This document shows positions 1 through 7,939 of a stretch of DNA of 64,000 bases, piece by piece; position 1 is the stretch's first letter, and each line of letters opens with the position of its first letter. The stretch spans positions 2,161,001-2,225,000 of the forward strand of contig NZ_JAZHSB010000001.1 of assembly GCF_036924715.1 (NCBI RefSeq), given 5' to 3'. Source of the DNA: Bradyrhizobium sp. AZCC 1721 (GTDB taxonomy: Bacteria > Pseudomonadota > Alphaproteobacteria > Rhizobiales > Xanthobacteraceae). Under the pieces are notes generated by a model. The model saw nothing but the letters and a program-made list of their open reading frames with translations. It ran no database searches and had not been told where the DNA came from. Made by a program: the position numbers and the translations under genes.

Positions 1-403
1 GCAAAAAGCGGAATCGTTTGCGCTTTTCGCCCGAGAGCGAGCGCCAGTGGCGCAAAGCTTCCTGCAAGATTGTGAAAGTACCGACTACGTTGGTCTGAAT
101 GAATTCGGCGGGCCCATCGATCGATCGGTCAACATGACTCTCGGCGGCGAGATTCATCACTGCATCTGGCTGATACTTCTCGAACAGGCGACGGAGGCCA
201 AGCCCATCGCAAATGCACTGTTTCTCAAAGAAGTAATTCATGTTTCCGGCCGTGCCGGGTAGCGATTCAAGGTTCGCCGCGTAAGTCAGCTTATCAATAT
301 TAACGACCTTTGCGTGGGTGCCTTGCAGCAGATGCCGTACGACTGCGGATCCGATGAACCCTGCGCCTCCCGTAACGAAGATTGTCCAGCCTCCAAACCG
401 CAT
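1..403 (-). CDS. rfbB: dTDP-glucose 4,6-dehydratase, N-terminal part (cut by window edge)
   Basis: Second enzyme of dTDP-L-rhamnose synthesis, converting dTDP-glucose to dTDP-4-keto-6-deoxyglucose in the cytoplasm. About 134 residues are visible, starting at the ATG complementary to 401-403. They show the Rossmann NAD-binding motif TGGAGFIGS near residue 10, then DKLTYAANLESL and AAESHVDRSI, all typical of RfbB. The catalytic YxxxK lies beyond the left edge. The gene sits 26 bp downstream of rfbA on the same strand, so the two form one transcription unit divergent from rfbC-rfbD. Truncation is due only to the window boundary. Confidence 0.93.
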   Translation of the reverse strand, partial: MRFGGWTIFVTGGAGFIGSAVVRHLLQGTHAKVVNIDKLTYAANLESLPGTAGNMNYFFEKQCICDGLGLRRLFEKYQPDAVMNLAAESHVDRSIDGPAEFIQTNVVGTFTILQEALRHWRSLSGEKRKRFRFL

Positions 404-429
404 GATCAGTTTGCCCCTATGTCCCGAAT

Positions 430-1305
430 CTACCGTTTGAAGGAAGCGGCTACAGATTTCAGATATTCGCCATAGCTGCTTTTGGCGGTCCTCTCGGCCA
501 AAGCCTCAAAAGCTTCGAGCGAGATGTAGCCCTGCCGCAGCGCGATTTCTTCCGGGCATGCAATGCGCAGGCCCTGGCGTTGCTCGAGGACCTGGACGAA
601 GTTGCTGGCCTCTACGAGAGAGGAATGCGTCCCGGTGTCGAGCCACGCAAAGCCACGACCTAGCGCCTGCACATAGAGATCGCCGCGTTCCATATAAGTC
701 TTGTTGACGTCGGTGATCTCGAGCTCGCCGCGCGCCGATGGCTTGAGCCCGGCAGCAATCTTCAGAACGTCATTGTCGTAAAAATATAGTCCTGTGACGG
801 CCAAGTTTGACTTTGGCTGCTTCGGCTTTTCCTCGATGGAGAGCGCGCGGCCGCTGCCATCGAGTTCAATGACGCCATATTGCTCGGGTGTCTTGACGAC
901 ATAACCGAAGACGGTCGCGCCCTTCCTACGGGCAGTCGCATTCAAGAGCAGCTCAGCCAGGCCGTTGCCATAGAAGATGTTGTCGCCAAGCACCAGCGCA
1001 ACCGGATCATTGCCGACGAAATCGCGACCGACGATAAAGGCATCCGCTATCCCTCGCGGAAACGCCTGTGTAAGGTAGGAAAAACGCACCCCGATCTGTG
1101 AGCCGTCACCCAAAAGGCGCTCGAATAGCGGCTTGTCCTGGGGGGTAGAGATGATCAGGATGTCCTGGATTCCGCCCAGCATGAGGGTCGAGAGCGGATA
1201 GTAGATCATCGGCTTGTCGAAGACCGGAAGCAGTTGTTTCGAAACAACTGTCGTCACCGGATAGAGGCGTGAACCCGTGCCTCCGGCGAGAATAATGCCC
1301 TTCAT
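430..1305 (-). CDS. rfbA: Glucose-1-phosphate thymidylyltransferase
   Basis: First step of dTDP-L-rhamnose synthesis: dTTP plus glucose-1-phosphate gives dTDP-glucose. The 291-residue product has the usual family length. It shows the nucleotide-binding signature [11 protein letters not shown] at the N-terminus, [16 protein letters not shown], the metal-site region VLGDNIFYG near residue 110, and [11 protein letters not shown]. The reading frame extends five codons further upstream, but the start MKGIILAGG is preferred because a GAGGGG ribosome-binding site precedes it and it matches the family N-terminus. It is divergent from rfbC across a 126-bp AT-rich spacer. Confidence 0.95.
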   Translation of the reverse strand: MKGIILAGGTGSRLYPVTTVVSKQLLPVFDKPMIYYPLSTLMLGGIQDILIISTPQDKPLFERLLGDGSQIGVRFSYLTQAFPRGIADAFIVGRDFVGNDPVALVLGDNIFYGNGLAELLLNATARRKGATVFGYVVKTPEQYGVIELDGSGRALSIEEKPKQPKSNLAVTGLYFYDNDVLKIAAGLKPSARGELEITDVNKTYMERGDLYVQALGRGFAWLDTGTHSSLVEASNFVQVLEQRQGLRIACPEEIALRQGYISLEAFEALAERTAKSSYGEYLKSVAASFKR

Positions 1306-1431
1306 AGGCCCCTCACACATTCAATTAACTGAATTATATTAAATATAACACATTTAATGTAGCATATTAAATGGTGCTTGTTAGATAAATTTGGTATTTG
1401 GCTAACGCGAAATGTTGCTCGGTCGGACAAG
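1306..1431. promoter_or_regulatory. AT-rich divergent promoter region between rfbA and rfbC
   Basis: The only non-coding stretch between the divergent rfbBA and rfbCD units. It contains a strikingly AT-rich core at about 1321-1376, with three TTAAAT/ATTTAA-type words embedded in high-GC DNA. Promoters for both directions must lie here, but exact -35/-10 boxes cannot be assigned. The same kind of island recurs upstream of many operons in the window, suggesting binding by an H-NS- or MucR-like protein (inference). Confidence 0.6.
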
Positions 1432-1986
1432 ATGAACGTTATTGCGACAGCGCTTCCCGAAGTCCTAATCCTGGAGCCGAGGCTGTTTGGCGACCAACGC
1501 GGTTTCTTCCTGGAAACCTACCAATTGCCGCGCTATGCAGAGCACGGCATTAGCCTTCCATTTGTGCAGGACAACATGTCCCGCTCCGGCCATGGAGTGT
1601 TGCGTGGGCTACACCTGCAAAACCCCTTCACCCAAGGTAAGCTCGTTACCGCATTGCGCGGCCGGGTTCTGGATGTGGCGGTGGATGTGCGGGTTGGGAG
1701 CCCGCGTTTCGGACGCCACGTTGCCGTAGAATTAAGCGAGGAGAACCGACGGCAATTGTGGGTTCCTCGTGGCTTCGCACATGGCTTTGTCGTCCTATCT
1801 GAGACCGCAGACTTCTTCTACAAGTGTGACGATCTTTACAGCCCCAAGGATGAAGTCTCCATCCGCTGGAACGACCCCGCGATCGGTATAAATTGGGGTA
1901 TTGAAGCTCCCTCGCTTTCAGCCAAAGATGCCGATGCCCCGCTACTGAAAGACGTCAAGAATCTGCCGATGTATGGGCAAACCTGA
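1432..1986 (+). CDS. rfbC: dTDP-4-dehydrorhamnose 3,5-epimerase
   Basis: Third enzyme of dTDP-L-rhamnose synthesis, epimerising the 4-keto-6-deoxy sugar at C3 and C5. The 184-residue product fits the family. Visible motifs are GFFLETYQ, the catalytic-His segment LRGLHLQNP and WVPRGFAHGF of the cupin barrel. The open frame begins 18 codons earlier, but the family N-terminus matches the ATG used here. The stop codon overlaps the rfbD start by one base (TGATG), so the two genes are translationally coupled. Confidence 0.94.
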   Translation: MNVIATALPEVLILEPRLFGDQRGFFLETYQLPRYAEHGISLPFVQDNMSRSGHGVLRGLHLQNPFTQGKLVTALRGRVLDVAVDVRVGSPRFGRHVAVELSEENRRQLWVPRGFAHGFVVLSETADFFYKCDDLYSPKDEVSIRWNDPAIGINWGIEAPSLSAKDADAPLLKDVKNLPMYGQT

Positions 1987-2882
1987 TGCGGATCTTGTTG
2001 ACGGGAGTGAGCGGCCAGGTCGGCGGCGCATTGCGCCCCTTGTTAACTGGCCAAGGCACAATTATAGACCCTTCGTCTTCCGAATTTGATCTGTCGAAAC
2101 CGGAAACGTTAACGGACCGGCTCGAGCATTTCAGACCCGATCTCATCGTAAATCCGGCCGCCTATACCGCCGTTGATCGCGCCGAGGAGCAGCGCGAGCT
2201 TGCGTTCCTCGTTAATGCCAAAGGGCCCGAGGTCATCGCGCAATGGGCGGCCAAGCACCGCGTGCCGCTCGTTCACTTCTCAACAGACTACGTTTTTGAC
2301 GGCTCCGGTGATGCGCCGCGTCGCGAGGACAGCCCCACGGGCCCAATCTCGGTCTATGGCGCGAGCAAGCTTGCAGGGGACATGGCAATCATGGCGGCCG
2401 GTGGACCGCATCTGATCGCGCGCACGTCTTGGGTATACGCCGCCAAGGGTACCAATTTCCTCCGTACCATCGCGCGCCTGGCCTGCGAGCGCAAGGAGCT
2501 GCGCGTCGTCGCAGATCAAATCGGAGCGCCAACGACGGCTCGCGCGATTGGTAATGCGGTTGCCGACATCGTGCTGCCGAACCTCGCGAACCTGAACGAT
2601 CTGCTCGCGCGGAAAGGTGGCGTGGTTAATCTCGTTTGTGCTGGGGAAACTAGCTGGCACGAATTTGCAAGCGCCATTGTCGAAGGTCTGAGATACCGCG
2701 GCGTTAAACTCGAAGTCGAAACCGTTGTTCCAATCGCAACTGCCGATTTTCCGACGAAGGCCAAACGGCCAAGCAATTCGCGCCTCGACCTGTCTCGCCT
2801 CAAGGACGAGTTCGGTGTGGTAATGCCGAATTGGCGAGATGCATTGGCGCCGGAACTTGACGGTTTCGTTTGGAGCAGATGA
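1986..2882 (+). CDS. rfbD: dTDP-4-dehydrorhamnose reductase
   Basis: Final step to dTDP-L-rhamnose, an NAD(P)H-dependent reduction of the 4-keto group. The 298-residue product starts with the SDR glycine motif GVSGQVGGAL, then has NPAAYTAVDRAE, the family signature HFSTDYVFDGSG and the catalytic YGASK (YxxxK). Rhamnose made here is a likely substrate for the glycosyltransferases further right in the window. The gene ends about 100 bp from a convergent gene on the other strand. No strong terminator hairpin was seen in that gap. Confidence 0.94.
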   Translation: MRILLTGVSGQVGGALRPLLTGQGTIIDPSSSEFDLSKPETLTDRLEHFRPDLIVNPAAYTAVDRAEEQRELAFLVNAKGPEVIAQWAAKHRVPLVHFSTDYVFDGSGDAPRREDSPTGPISVYGASKLAGDMAIMAAGGPHLIARTSWVYAAKGTNFLRTIARLACERKELRVVADQIGAPTTARAIGNAVADIVLPNLANLNDLLARKGGVVNLVCAGETSWHEFASAIVEGLRYRGVKLEVETVVPIATADFPTKAKRPSNSRLDLSRLKDEFGVVMPNWRDALAPELDGFVWSR

Positions 2883-2978
2883 CGTTTCAACCTCTCGATA
2901 AACGGCGCGTCAGGCTCGGCCTGCCTTTTCTTGGTCGTCCAGGCAGTTCGAATACGAGGCCAAGTCGAGCGTCCCGCC

Positions 2979-4055
2979 TTACACTTTCCCGATGCGGTGA
3001 TTGCCAACGAGTCCGAAGAAATGCCGCAGCGTATCGGCTCGTGGCAAGGTCAATGTTACGTTTCTTCGGCTATCAGTCTGATATTCTGCTCCAAGCTCCT
3101 TCCTGTAATTTCCGTAGTCAAGAATCGCAACCGCGAGGAGGGGCCAACGTGCAAGAGGGAAACGGGACTGCAGCAATAGCCTTCTAAACTGAAGCTGTGG
3201 AATGAACCGTTTGCGAAGTTCAGCAGGGACGTCGACGTCAAAAAATTCTGCCAAGGCGATTAGCTGTTTTGCGATGGCGTTTCGTGCCAGGCGGCCCGGA
3301 GCAAATGACATCAGGCGGTTCCAGTCTATTCCTTGCGCCGCGTTAGCCAAGTCTCTCAGTTCGACTAGATGTCGCACATCTACTTCGCCGACCCAGTAAT
3401 CATGATCCTGAAATTGGTCGTGAATGATTAGCATGAAAGCTTGAAAGGTTGGTGTCGGAACATAAGCGGCCCCGCGGCCAACCGACACGGGCATGCAATG
3501 TTCAAGCAATTTTCCAGAAGAACGATAGAAATAATCTGGACCTGGCGCTGCTTGATGTAGGTCTATCATACCGACGTCGCGCGGTCGCTTTAGGTCCGTG
3601 TATTGCTTTCTGCTCTGCGGCGGGGTTCGAAAATGGGCCTGATAATCGAGGTCGGAGAGCGCGCGCAGGGCCGTCTCCATCTGATCGGGCTCGACCAATA
3701 TGTCGAGATCAGCCATGATTCGGGTTGCGCGGCGTTCAGGAGCAGATGTTGCGAGGATTGCTGAGCCCTTTAGCAGCACCGGTATCACGTCCCGTTCATT
3801 AAGCGCCGCGACCGCCTCTTCCAATTGAGCCCTCAAGAGGTCGTTCCGAAGCGCGTTTCGCCGGTAGATTTCCCGAACGAAAGCCTTAACATCCTCGGGA
3901 ACTGATCGATCAGGTCGATCAACCAGATCGATCAAGGAGGGGGTAGTTAGCGTATTGTTGGCTAGTTCCAACACGGCCACCCAATCCAGGTTGCTGGGCG
4001 CTTCGCCTCCGAGACATTGGCAGAGCTTGACCAGGGTGCTGCTAGGAAAAGCCAT
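2979..4055 (-). CDS. Nucleotidyltransferase family protein (NTP_transf_5-like)
   Basis: 358 residues with the hallmarks of the uncharacterised NTP_transf_5 nucleotidyltransferases: VLLKGSAILA around residues 93-102 and the metal-binding DxD in IMADLDILV (Asp116 and Asp118). These folds transfer nucleotides or phosphate-linked groups to proteins, peptides or small molecules; the substrate here is unknown. The ATG lies inside the 3' end of the upstream kinase gene (14-bp overlap) with AGAGG eight bases before it, so the two are co-translated. Related nucleotidyltransferases accompany HprK-like kinases in peptide-modification clusters. The specific chemistry is not inferable from sequence. Confidence 0.85.
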   Translation of the reverse strand: MAFPSSTLVKLCQCLGGEAPSNLDWVAVLELANNTLTTPSLIDLVDRPDRSVPEDVKAFVREIYRRNALRNDLLRAQLEEAVAALNERDVIPVLLKGSAILATSAPERRATRIMADLDILVEPDQMETALRALSDLDYQAHFRTPPQSRKQYTDLKRPRDVGMIDLHQAAPGPDYFYRSSGKLLEHCMPVSVGRGAAYVPTPTFQAFMLIIHDQFQDHDYWVGEVDVRHLVELRDLANAAQGIDWNRLMSFAPGRLARNAIAKQLIALAEFFDVDVPAELRKRFIPQLQFRRLLLQSRFPLARWPLLAVAILDYGNYRKELGAEYQTDSRRNVTLTLPRADTLRHFFGLVGNHRIGKV

Positions 4056-5193
4056 GACGAAGACCTCTCAGCTTACGTCCTGCGTCAGCAGCCTCCGCAT
4101 AGGTCAGCTCAAATAATCCGGCCCCACCGATTATTTTCTTTAGCGCTGCAAACCCCGCTAGAGATAGTTTGCCGTTGGCAGCGAAAGACCCGTTGATCAC
4201 TCGCTGCATGGATTCGATTTGTCCAAGGGGCGTCAGTTCTGCCGACGTCCCGTCAACTCTCTTGAGAAAGATAATCCACTCGACCTGAAAGCTTCCCTTA
4301 TGCACATCTGCTACAGGTAGATACCGGACGCGTATGCCGTCTGTGCGGTCATGGGCAGTGGCATGACTTAAATCGTCGCGAGCTTTCGAAATCGTCTCCC
4401 AAGTGCCCGGCTTGATGGTGGGCGCGAAGAGAAGCCCTTGCGCAAGACCGTTTGGAGAAATCATAACGACGTCATCACCGCAATATCGGTACTCGTCACT
4501 GACTAACTGAAGCGCGAGGGTCGATTTACCGGTGCCCGGCTGCCCGCATAAGAGCAGCCCTTTATCGCCAAACACCAGCGAAGCAGCATGCAGAGCGAAA
4601 TCAGGCTGATCCTGTAGAATGATGCGCTCAGTGAGGTCGGCCTTGATCGCAGGAGCCAAACTCGTGATGGGACATCGAGTGATGCTCTTTCTGCAGTTGC
4701 GGAAGAGAACCTCGTCCCCGACTTCTACAACTTCGATTGTGATATCCGCTTGATCGCGTCCCGGGTTCAAGTCGCAAAAGAGCGGTTCAAGAGACTTGAT
4801 CAATGCTTCGTTGGAAGCTCTGATGCTGATTGCTCGCTGCGCTAATCGGGTCTGGAGCGCGCTGGCAAATGGAAGCCTCCATTCCACTTCTACAAGTTCC
4901 AAATCAAGCCATTGTTGCAGGGCTTGACGCAGAACATTGCGCGCCTGCTCGCGGCCGAGCCCAAGTTCGCTTAGTTCATCAGCGATCGTTTCGAGTTTAT
5001 TCTGGTCAAGAAGTTTGCACCACAGGAAAGCGCTGATCTGATTTAGCTCATAGACCTGCTGGTTTTTCTCGCTGAACAGGACCGGTCGATCATCAATCAA
5101 CGCGAACGACGCGTCTGCGGCTGGACGCAGTTGAATCGGGCTTTCAGGTCCGAGTTCCGTCAGATCTGGGCCGAATATCACGCCGGGCTCCAC
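4042..5193 (-). CDS. PqqD-like domain fused to HprK-related kinase
   Basis: 383 residues. Roughly residues 30-100 resemble PqqD (YELNQISAFLW followed by helical ADELSELG), the fold that recognises leader peptides in RiPP pathways. Residues 190-380 resemble the C-terminal kinase domain of HPr kinase, with P-loop CGQPGTGKST (217-225) and the acidic motif CGDDVV (238-243). HprK-like kinases phosphorylate serine on a protein or peptide; homologues modify lasso peptides. The start is a GTG. The gene heads a two-gene operon with the nucleotidyltransferase and is divergent from a small peptide gene 126 bp away. The PqqD-HprK assignment is firm at fold level; the substrate is inference. Confidence 0.82.
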   Translation of the reverse strand: MEPGVIFGPDLTELGPESPIQLRPAADASFALIDDRPVLFSEKNQQVYELNQISAFLWCKLLDQNKLETIADELSELGLGREQARNVLRQALQQWLDLELVEVEWRLPFASALQTRLAQRAISIRASNEALIKSLEPLFCDLNPGRDQADITIEVVEVGDEVLFRNCRKSITRCPITSLAPAIKADLTERIILQDQPDFALHAASLVFGDKGLLLCGQPGTGKSTLALQLVSDEYRYCGDDVVMISPNGLAQGLLFAPTIKPGTWETISKARDDLSHATAHDRTDGIRVRYLPVADVHKGSFQVEWIIFLKRVDGTSAELTPLGQIESMQRVINGSFAANGKLSLAGFAALKKIIGGAGLFELTYAEAADAGRKLRGLRHGFS

Positions 5194-5225
5194 AAGGGTG
5201 CGTCAAAATAATCTTCACGATGAAG

Positions 5226-5254
5226 TTGACATTATTTAAGCCGAAAATTTAAAT
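5226..5254 (+). promoter_or_regulatory. Candidate sigma70-type promoter for the 5320 peptide gene
   Basis: TTGACA at 5226-5231 is a perfect -35 box, followed by a 17-bp spacer and TTAAAT at 5249-5254 as a 4/6 match to the -10 box. It lies in an AT-rich island inside the divergent region between the kinase operon and the small peptide gene. The -10-like TTAAAT word recurs in the other AT islands of the window. Confidence 0.5.
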
Positions 5255-5319
5255 CGAGTAAATTAGAAGTAGAGCGGGAACTTGACGCGGTCCGCTCAAA
5301 GCAAGATGGAGCCCAAGCC

Positions 5320-5565
5320 ATGAACAAGAATACTGATGGGCCAGTCCTCAACGCGGAGCTTGAACTCGATGCTGACAGACGGAAGTTTCTGGCGGCATGC
5401 GGCAGATTTGCCGTTGTGACGCCTCCCGCCGTGACCCTGTTACTGTCAACTTCACTGAATTCCGATGCGATTGCACGCTCCGGCAGCGGTGGGGAAGGTG
5501 GAAGACCGCGTCACCGCCCCGATCTGCCCAACTGGCTTGAGCGGCTTCTTGACTGGTTGTTCTAG
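5320..5565 (+). CDS. Small protein with conserved RRKFL/VTPPA N-terminal segment (candidate modified or Tat-exported peptide)
   Basis: 81 residues, no named family recognised. After about 18 acidic residues comes DADRRKFLAACGRFA, then VTPPAVTLLLSTSL, then AIARSG. This could be a twin-arginine-like signal (RR-x-F-L) ending in an AxA cleavage site, or a recognition segment for the neighbouring PqqD-domain kinase. The tail is glycine/serine/arginine rich and ends in an amphipathic aromatic helix with two Trp. The same N-terminal block is found in the protein at 6093-6551. A promoter-like TTGACA-N17-TTAAAT lies upstream. The pairing with a leader-binding kinase makes it a plausible substrate (inference). 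Confidence 0.75.
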   Translation: MNKNTDGPVLNAELELDADRRKFLAACGRFAVVTPPAVTLLLSTSLNSDAIARSGSGGEGGRPRHRPDLPNWLERLLDWLF

Positions 5566-6092
5566 GCGCTCCGATCGATCCAGACCAAGCTGCTGAACGC
5601 ACGCTTCTCGACAACCCGTGAGTTGAGGTAGCCGCGATATACTGATGACGTTCCGCGGCTCGCCAGCGCTTGCTTAAACGCGTAACAAGCCACTTCAGTC
5701 AGGAGGCCGCCAAATGTGTGCACGCCGTTTCACCAAATTCTGGTGTGATGGCAACGGACGGCAGCACTGGCATTCGAAATAGAGCCAACCCTCGGACTGG
5801 AAGAAACGGATTTTGCGCCGACGACCAGTGCAAGGCTCAAGCGGTCTCTTATCTCGATGATTGTTACATTTGGGCGGTGATCATCGCCGGCGCTGCGGCG
5901 GCAACCGTTTTCCTGAGCGCGCAATTGCATCTGGTGTCAGCGATTCAAGGGGGCGCAGCGCAATTGCTAGTTACGTCTGACCTTTTGTTTTCATGTCCCC
6001 GACAGGACTTCCATAGTCGGCGCTATGCTTCAGCGAGCCTGCTGGAAGGAAACGCTGTTGCCCGCAACGAGGACGACGTCCAACACCTCCAC
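5566..6092. other. Gap between the two paired small-protein genes; one tiny ORF only
   Basis: No convincing full-length gene. A 161-codon open frame crosses this stretch with one hydrophobic segment, but it has no good start signal and overlaps the 3' end of the opposite gene. The only feature with a good translation signal is the 22-codon ORF at 5714-5782. Confidence 0.4.
5714..5782 (+). CDS. Possible 22-residue ORF with a perfect Shine-Dalgarno
   Basis: AGGAGG at 5701-5706 is followed after seven bases by ATG and 22 sense codons ending in TAG. The peptide begins MCARRFTKFWCDGNG and ends in HWHSK; it is basic, with two Cys, two Trp and two His. Nothing else in this gap has a comparable translation signal. 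It could be a real microprotein or a chance match. It is not homologous to the flanking RRKFL proteins. Confidence 0.35.
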   Translation: MCARRFTKFWCDGNGRQHWHSK

Positions 6093-6551
6093 CTATTGGG
6101 GCCTGCTGCCTCTCCGCCATTTATCGTCTTCACCGCCACCATGGAGCGCGCTTGAGCCGCCACCGCCGCGAGAGCCGCCCGAACTTCCGCCTTTCGAGGC
6201 ATTAGCTCCTGAACCACCACCGCCACCACCACCGCCACCACCACCGCCACCACCACCACCACCACCACCTCCGCCGCCGAGGGAGGCGTGATTGCCGTCT
6301 CCGTGCCTCGCTTGTTCCTCACGCGGGCTCTTGTTGTCGGAGACTTTCTTGTCGCCGGGTGGGTCGGGATCATTGTCGAAAAAGGAATGTTCCGGCCGGC
6401 CGTGATTGCCAGAATGGCCAGACCGGGCAATCGCCGTTGATGTTAGTGAGGTGGAGAGAAGTAAAGTCATAGCCGGCGGAGTTACAGCGGCGAATCTCCC
6501 GCAAGAAATCAGAAATTTCCGGCGATCCTCGATCTCGATGTCGTTCGGCAT
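6093..6551 (-). CDS. Glycine-rich paralogue of the RRKFL/VTPPA small protein
   Basis: 152 residues from the ATG at 6551; six codons of open frame lie further upstream. The N-terminal block EDRRKFLISCGRFA, VTPPAMTLLLSTSL, AIARSG is nearly the same as in the protein at 5320-5565. The rest differs completely: an Asp/Pro/His-rich linker, an uninterrupted run of 22 glycines, then Gly/Ser-rich sequence to the C-terminus. A Tat-like exported glycine-rich surface protein or a multi-site modification substrate are both possible. It points toward the other paralogue and is preceded by an AT-rich island at 6560-6615 that probably holds its promoter. Confidence 0.72.
   Translation of the reverse strand: MPNDIEIEDRRKFLISCGRFAAVTPPAMTLLLSTSLTSTAIARSGHSGNHGRPEHSFFDNDPDPPGDKKVSDNKSPREEQARHGDGNHASLGGGGGGGGGGGGGGGGGGGGGGSGANASKGGSSGGSRGGGGSSALHGGGEDDKWRRGSRPQ
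6213..6278. repeat. Trinucleotide microsatellite coding for 22 glycines
   Basis: 22 consecutive triplets of type ACC/GCC/TCC on the + strand, read as GGN codons on the minus strand inside the glycine-rich protein gene. Slippage would change the length in whole codons, so the tract could vary between strains without breaking the frame. Confidence 0.85.
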
Positions 6552-6876
6552 GGCGCAATTCCCACTCAATTAATTCAGAGCATATTAAATCATAATCCTA
6601 AAGCATACAATTTAAATGTGCGGTACCGATTTGCCACCCGCGGGTGGAACGGCGCGAGCAGGCGGAGGTATTTTTATACCTAAGAAGCTGGGGCAGAAAA
6701 CGCTGCTTGATTACAAGAAGCTTCCGTCCCGTCCATGGCCCTTCAATAACGGGCTTAATTGCGGGCAGAGAGGCGGTACTGCTGAATTAACGTTCAGCGG
6801 TAGGGTTAAACGTGAGCGCTGATCGACACGTAATTCGCGATTCGGTAAGGCTCACACTTCCTTAAGGAGTTTGCCC
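6552..6876. promoter_or_regulatory. Intergenic region with AT-rich island
   Basis: Divergent spacer between the glycine-rich protein and the 6877 gene. An AT-rich core at about 6560-6615 contains TTAAAT and ATTTAAAT words like those at other operon starts. The remainder is ordinary GC-rich sequence in which no gene or strong hairpin was seen. Confidence 0.5.
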
Positions 6877-7179
6877 GTGACAGTAGAATCGCGTCCATCG
6901 TTAGAAAAACTGAGGGCGGCAGCTGTTATTACGCACGCGCTCGCCGTTCAGATGACCGAATTGCTGAAGTTGCGAGAAGCGGTCCAAAGGGCCGAACAGG
7001 CAACGGCGGTCAAGAGGCCCGCGCGAAGTCAGCGCGGAAATCAGCCTTTTTCCAGATCGGTAGCTTGGCGGCCCGATTCAATTTCACTGGAACATTTTCA
7101 CCAAACGCGCATTCGAAGCGGCACAAAGAAAACAAAAGCTCTCCCTGGCAGATTATTCATGCAATCGCAGTGGCGATGA
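6877..7179 (+). CDS. Small hypothetical protein
   Basis: A GTG start at 6877 is preceded by AAGGAG with seven-base spacing, one of the better ribosome-binding sites here, giving a 100-residue product. The first 50 residues (MTVESRPSLEKLRAAAVITH...) are predicted mostly helical and alternate charged and hydrophobic residues. The second half is basic and low in order, and may be a shifted or decayed extension. No family recognised. It opens a run of small orphan genes on the + strand. Confidence 0.5.
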   Translation: MTVESRPSLEKLRAAAVITHALAVQMTELLKLREAVQRAEQATAVKRPARSQRGNQPFSRSVAWRPDSISLEHFHQTRIRSGTKKTKALPGRLFMQSQWR

Positions 7180-7306
7180 AAAAGATTGCGGTCGCTTTCT
7201 GGCGGCCGGGCTGTTCTCAAATGATCGCAAATACCCGCCCAAGCTTGTGGAGGCGCGCCAAAGCCAATAAAAATGTGGGGTTTTGAGTAATTTTATTGGG
7301 GTGAGG

Positions 7307-7597
7307 ATGCGTATTGCTGGAGCAACTCTTCTTATCCTCGGTTTCGTACTATGTTTTGCGATAGACGACTGGGAGTTCATCGGCCTACTTCCTATGGTTA
7401 TCGGCCTCATACTCCTAGCCATCGCAGAGAGGAAGGCATCAGCTCTCGCGTTGGCGCAAGCCGCATCGCGAGCGCAGATGGAAAAGCAGGCGCCGCGTCC
7501 CTCCCAGAAGCAATTACCGACAGCAGACACAATTGAGGTGAGCTCAGAGGTGCTGCAACTGCTCGAAAAATTAAATCGAAGCTCAAAGCCTCGATGA
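7307..7597 (+). CDS. Small two-helix membrane protein
   Basis: About 96 residues from the ATG at 7307; the open frame begins at 7283 and a GTG at 7301 is also possible. Two hydrophobic segments near the N-terminus (GATLLILGFVLCFAI and FIGLLPMVIGLILLAIA) form a probable membrane hairpin, followed by a soluble Ala/Gln-rich tail with leucine-zipper-like EVLQLLEKL. No family recognised. It lies among other small genes with no obvious pathway. Confidence 0.6.
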   Translation: MRIAGATLLILGFVLCFAIDDWEFIGLLPMVIGLILLAIAERKASALALAQAASRAQMEKQAPRPSQKQLPTADTIEVSSEVLQLLEKLNRSSKPR

Positions 7598-7939
7598 ATG
7601 CACTGTCGAACGGGGGAGCGTGCGTGTCTGTCCAGCTGATAGAGCGAAGTGAGTAAGCGAGATCACGGCTGCGGCATCAATTGATGCTCATCCTTGATGG
7701 TCATCACATCATCGCGGAAATCGCTATCGGCCTATGCGAAGCGGGTCTTGTTTGCTAAGGGGCCGTCGCAAGGCATGGGTCGCTGCGAGGCCATCACGAT
7801 TTTCGGTCACGACAAACTGCGATGCATGGGCGGGGCAGGCGACATCGAGCAGAATAATTTGATCACCCCTGGAAGTGCCGCATGAGCGAGAGCGCAAATC
7901 GGAGGGGATCAAAGAGCGGTGGTGGCAAGGGATTGCGAA
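7598..7939. other. Gap without a supported gene
   Basis: Open frames cross this stretch on both strands, but none has a convincing start site or recognisable product. No terminator or repeat was seen. Confidence 0.5.

Noticed and set aside
5670..6155. 161-codon + frame with one hydrophobic segment
   Set aside because: No start signal, low-complexity second half and overlap with the 3' end of the glycine-rich gene on the other strand; reading of non-coding and antisense DNA is more likely.
6025..6291. Poly-proline + frame
   Set aside because: It is the antisense reading of the poly-glycine codons and has no ribosome-binding site.
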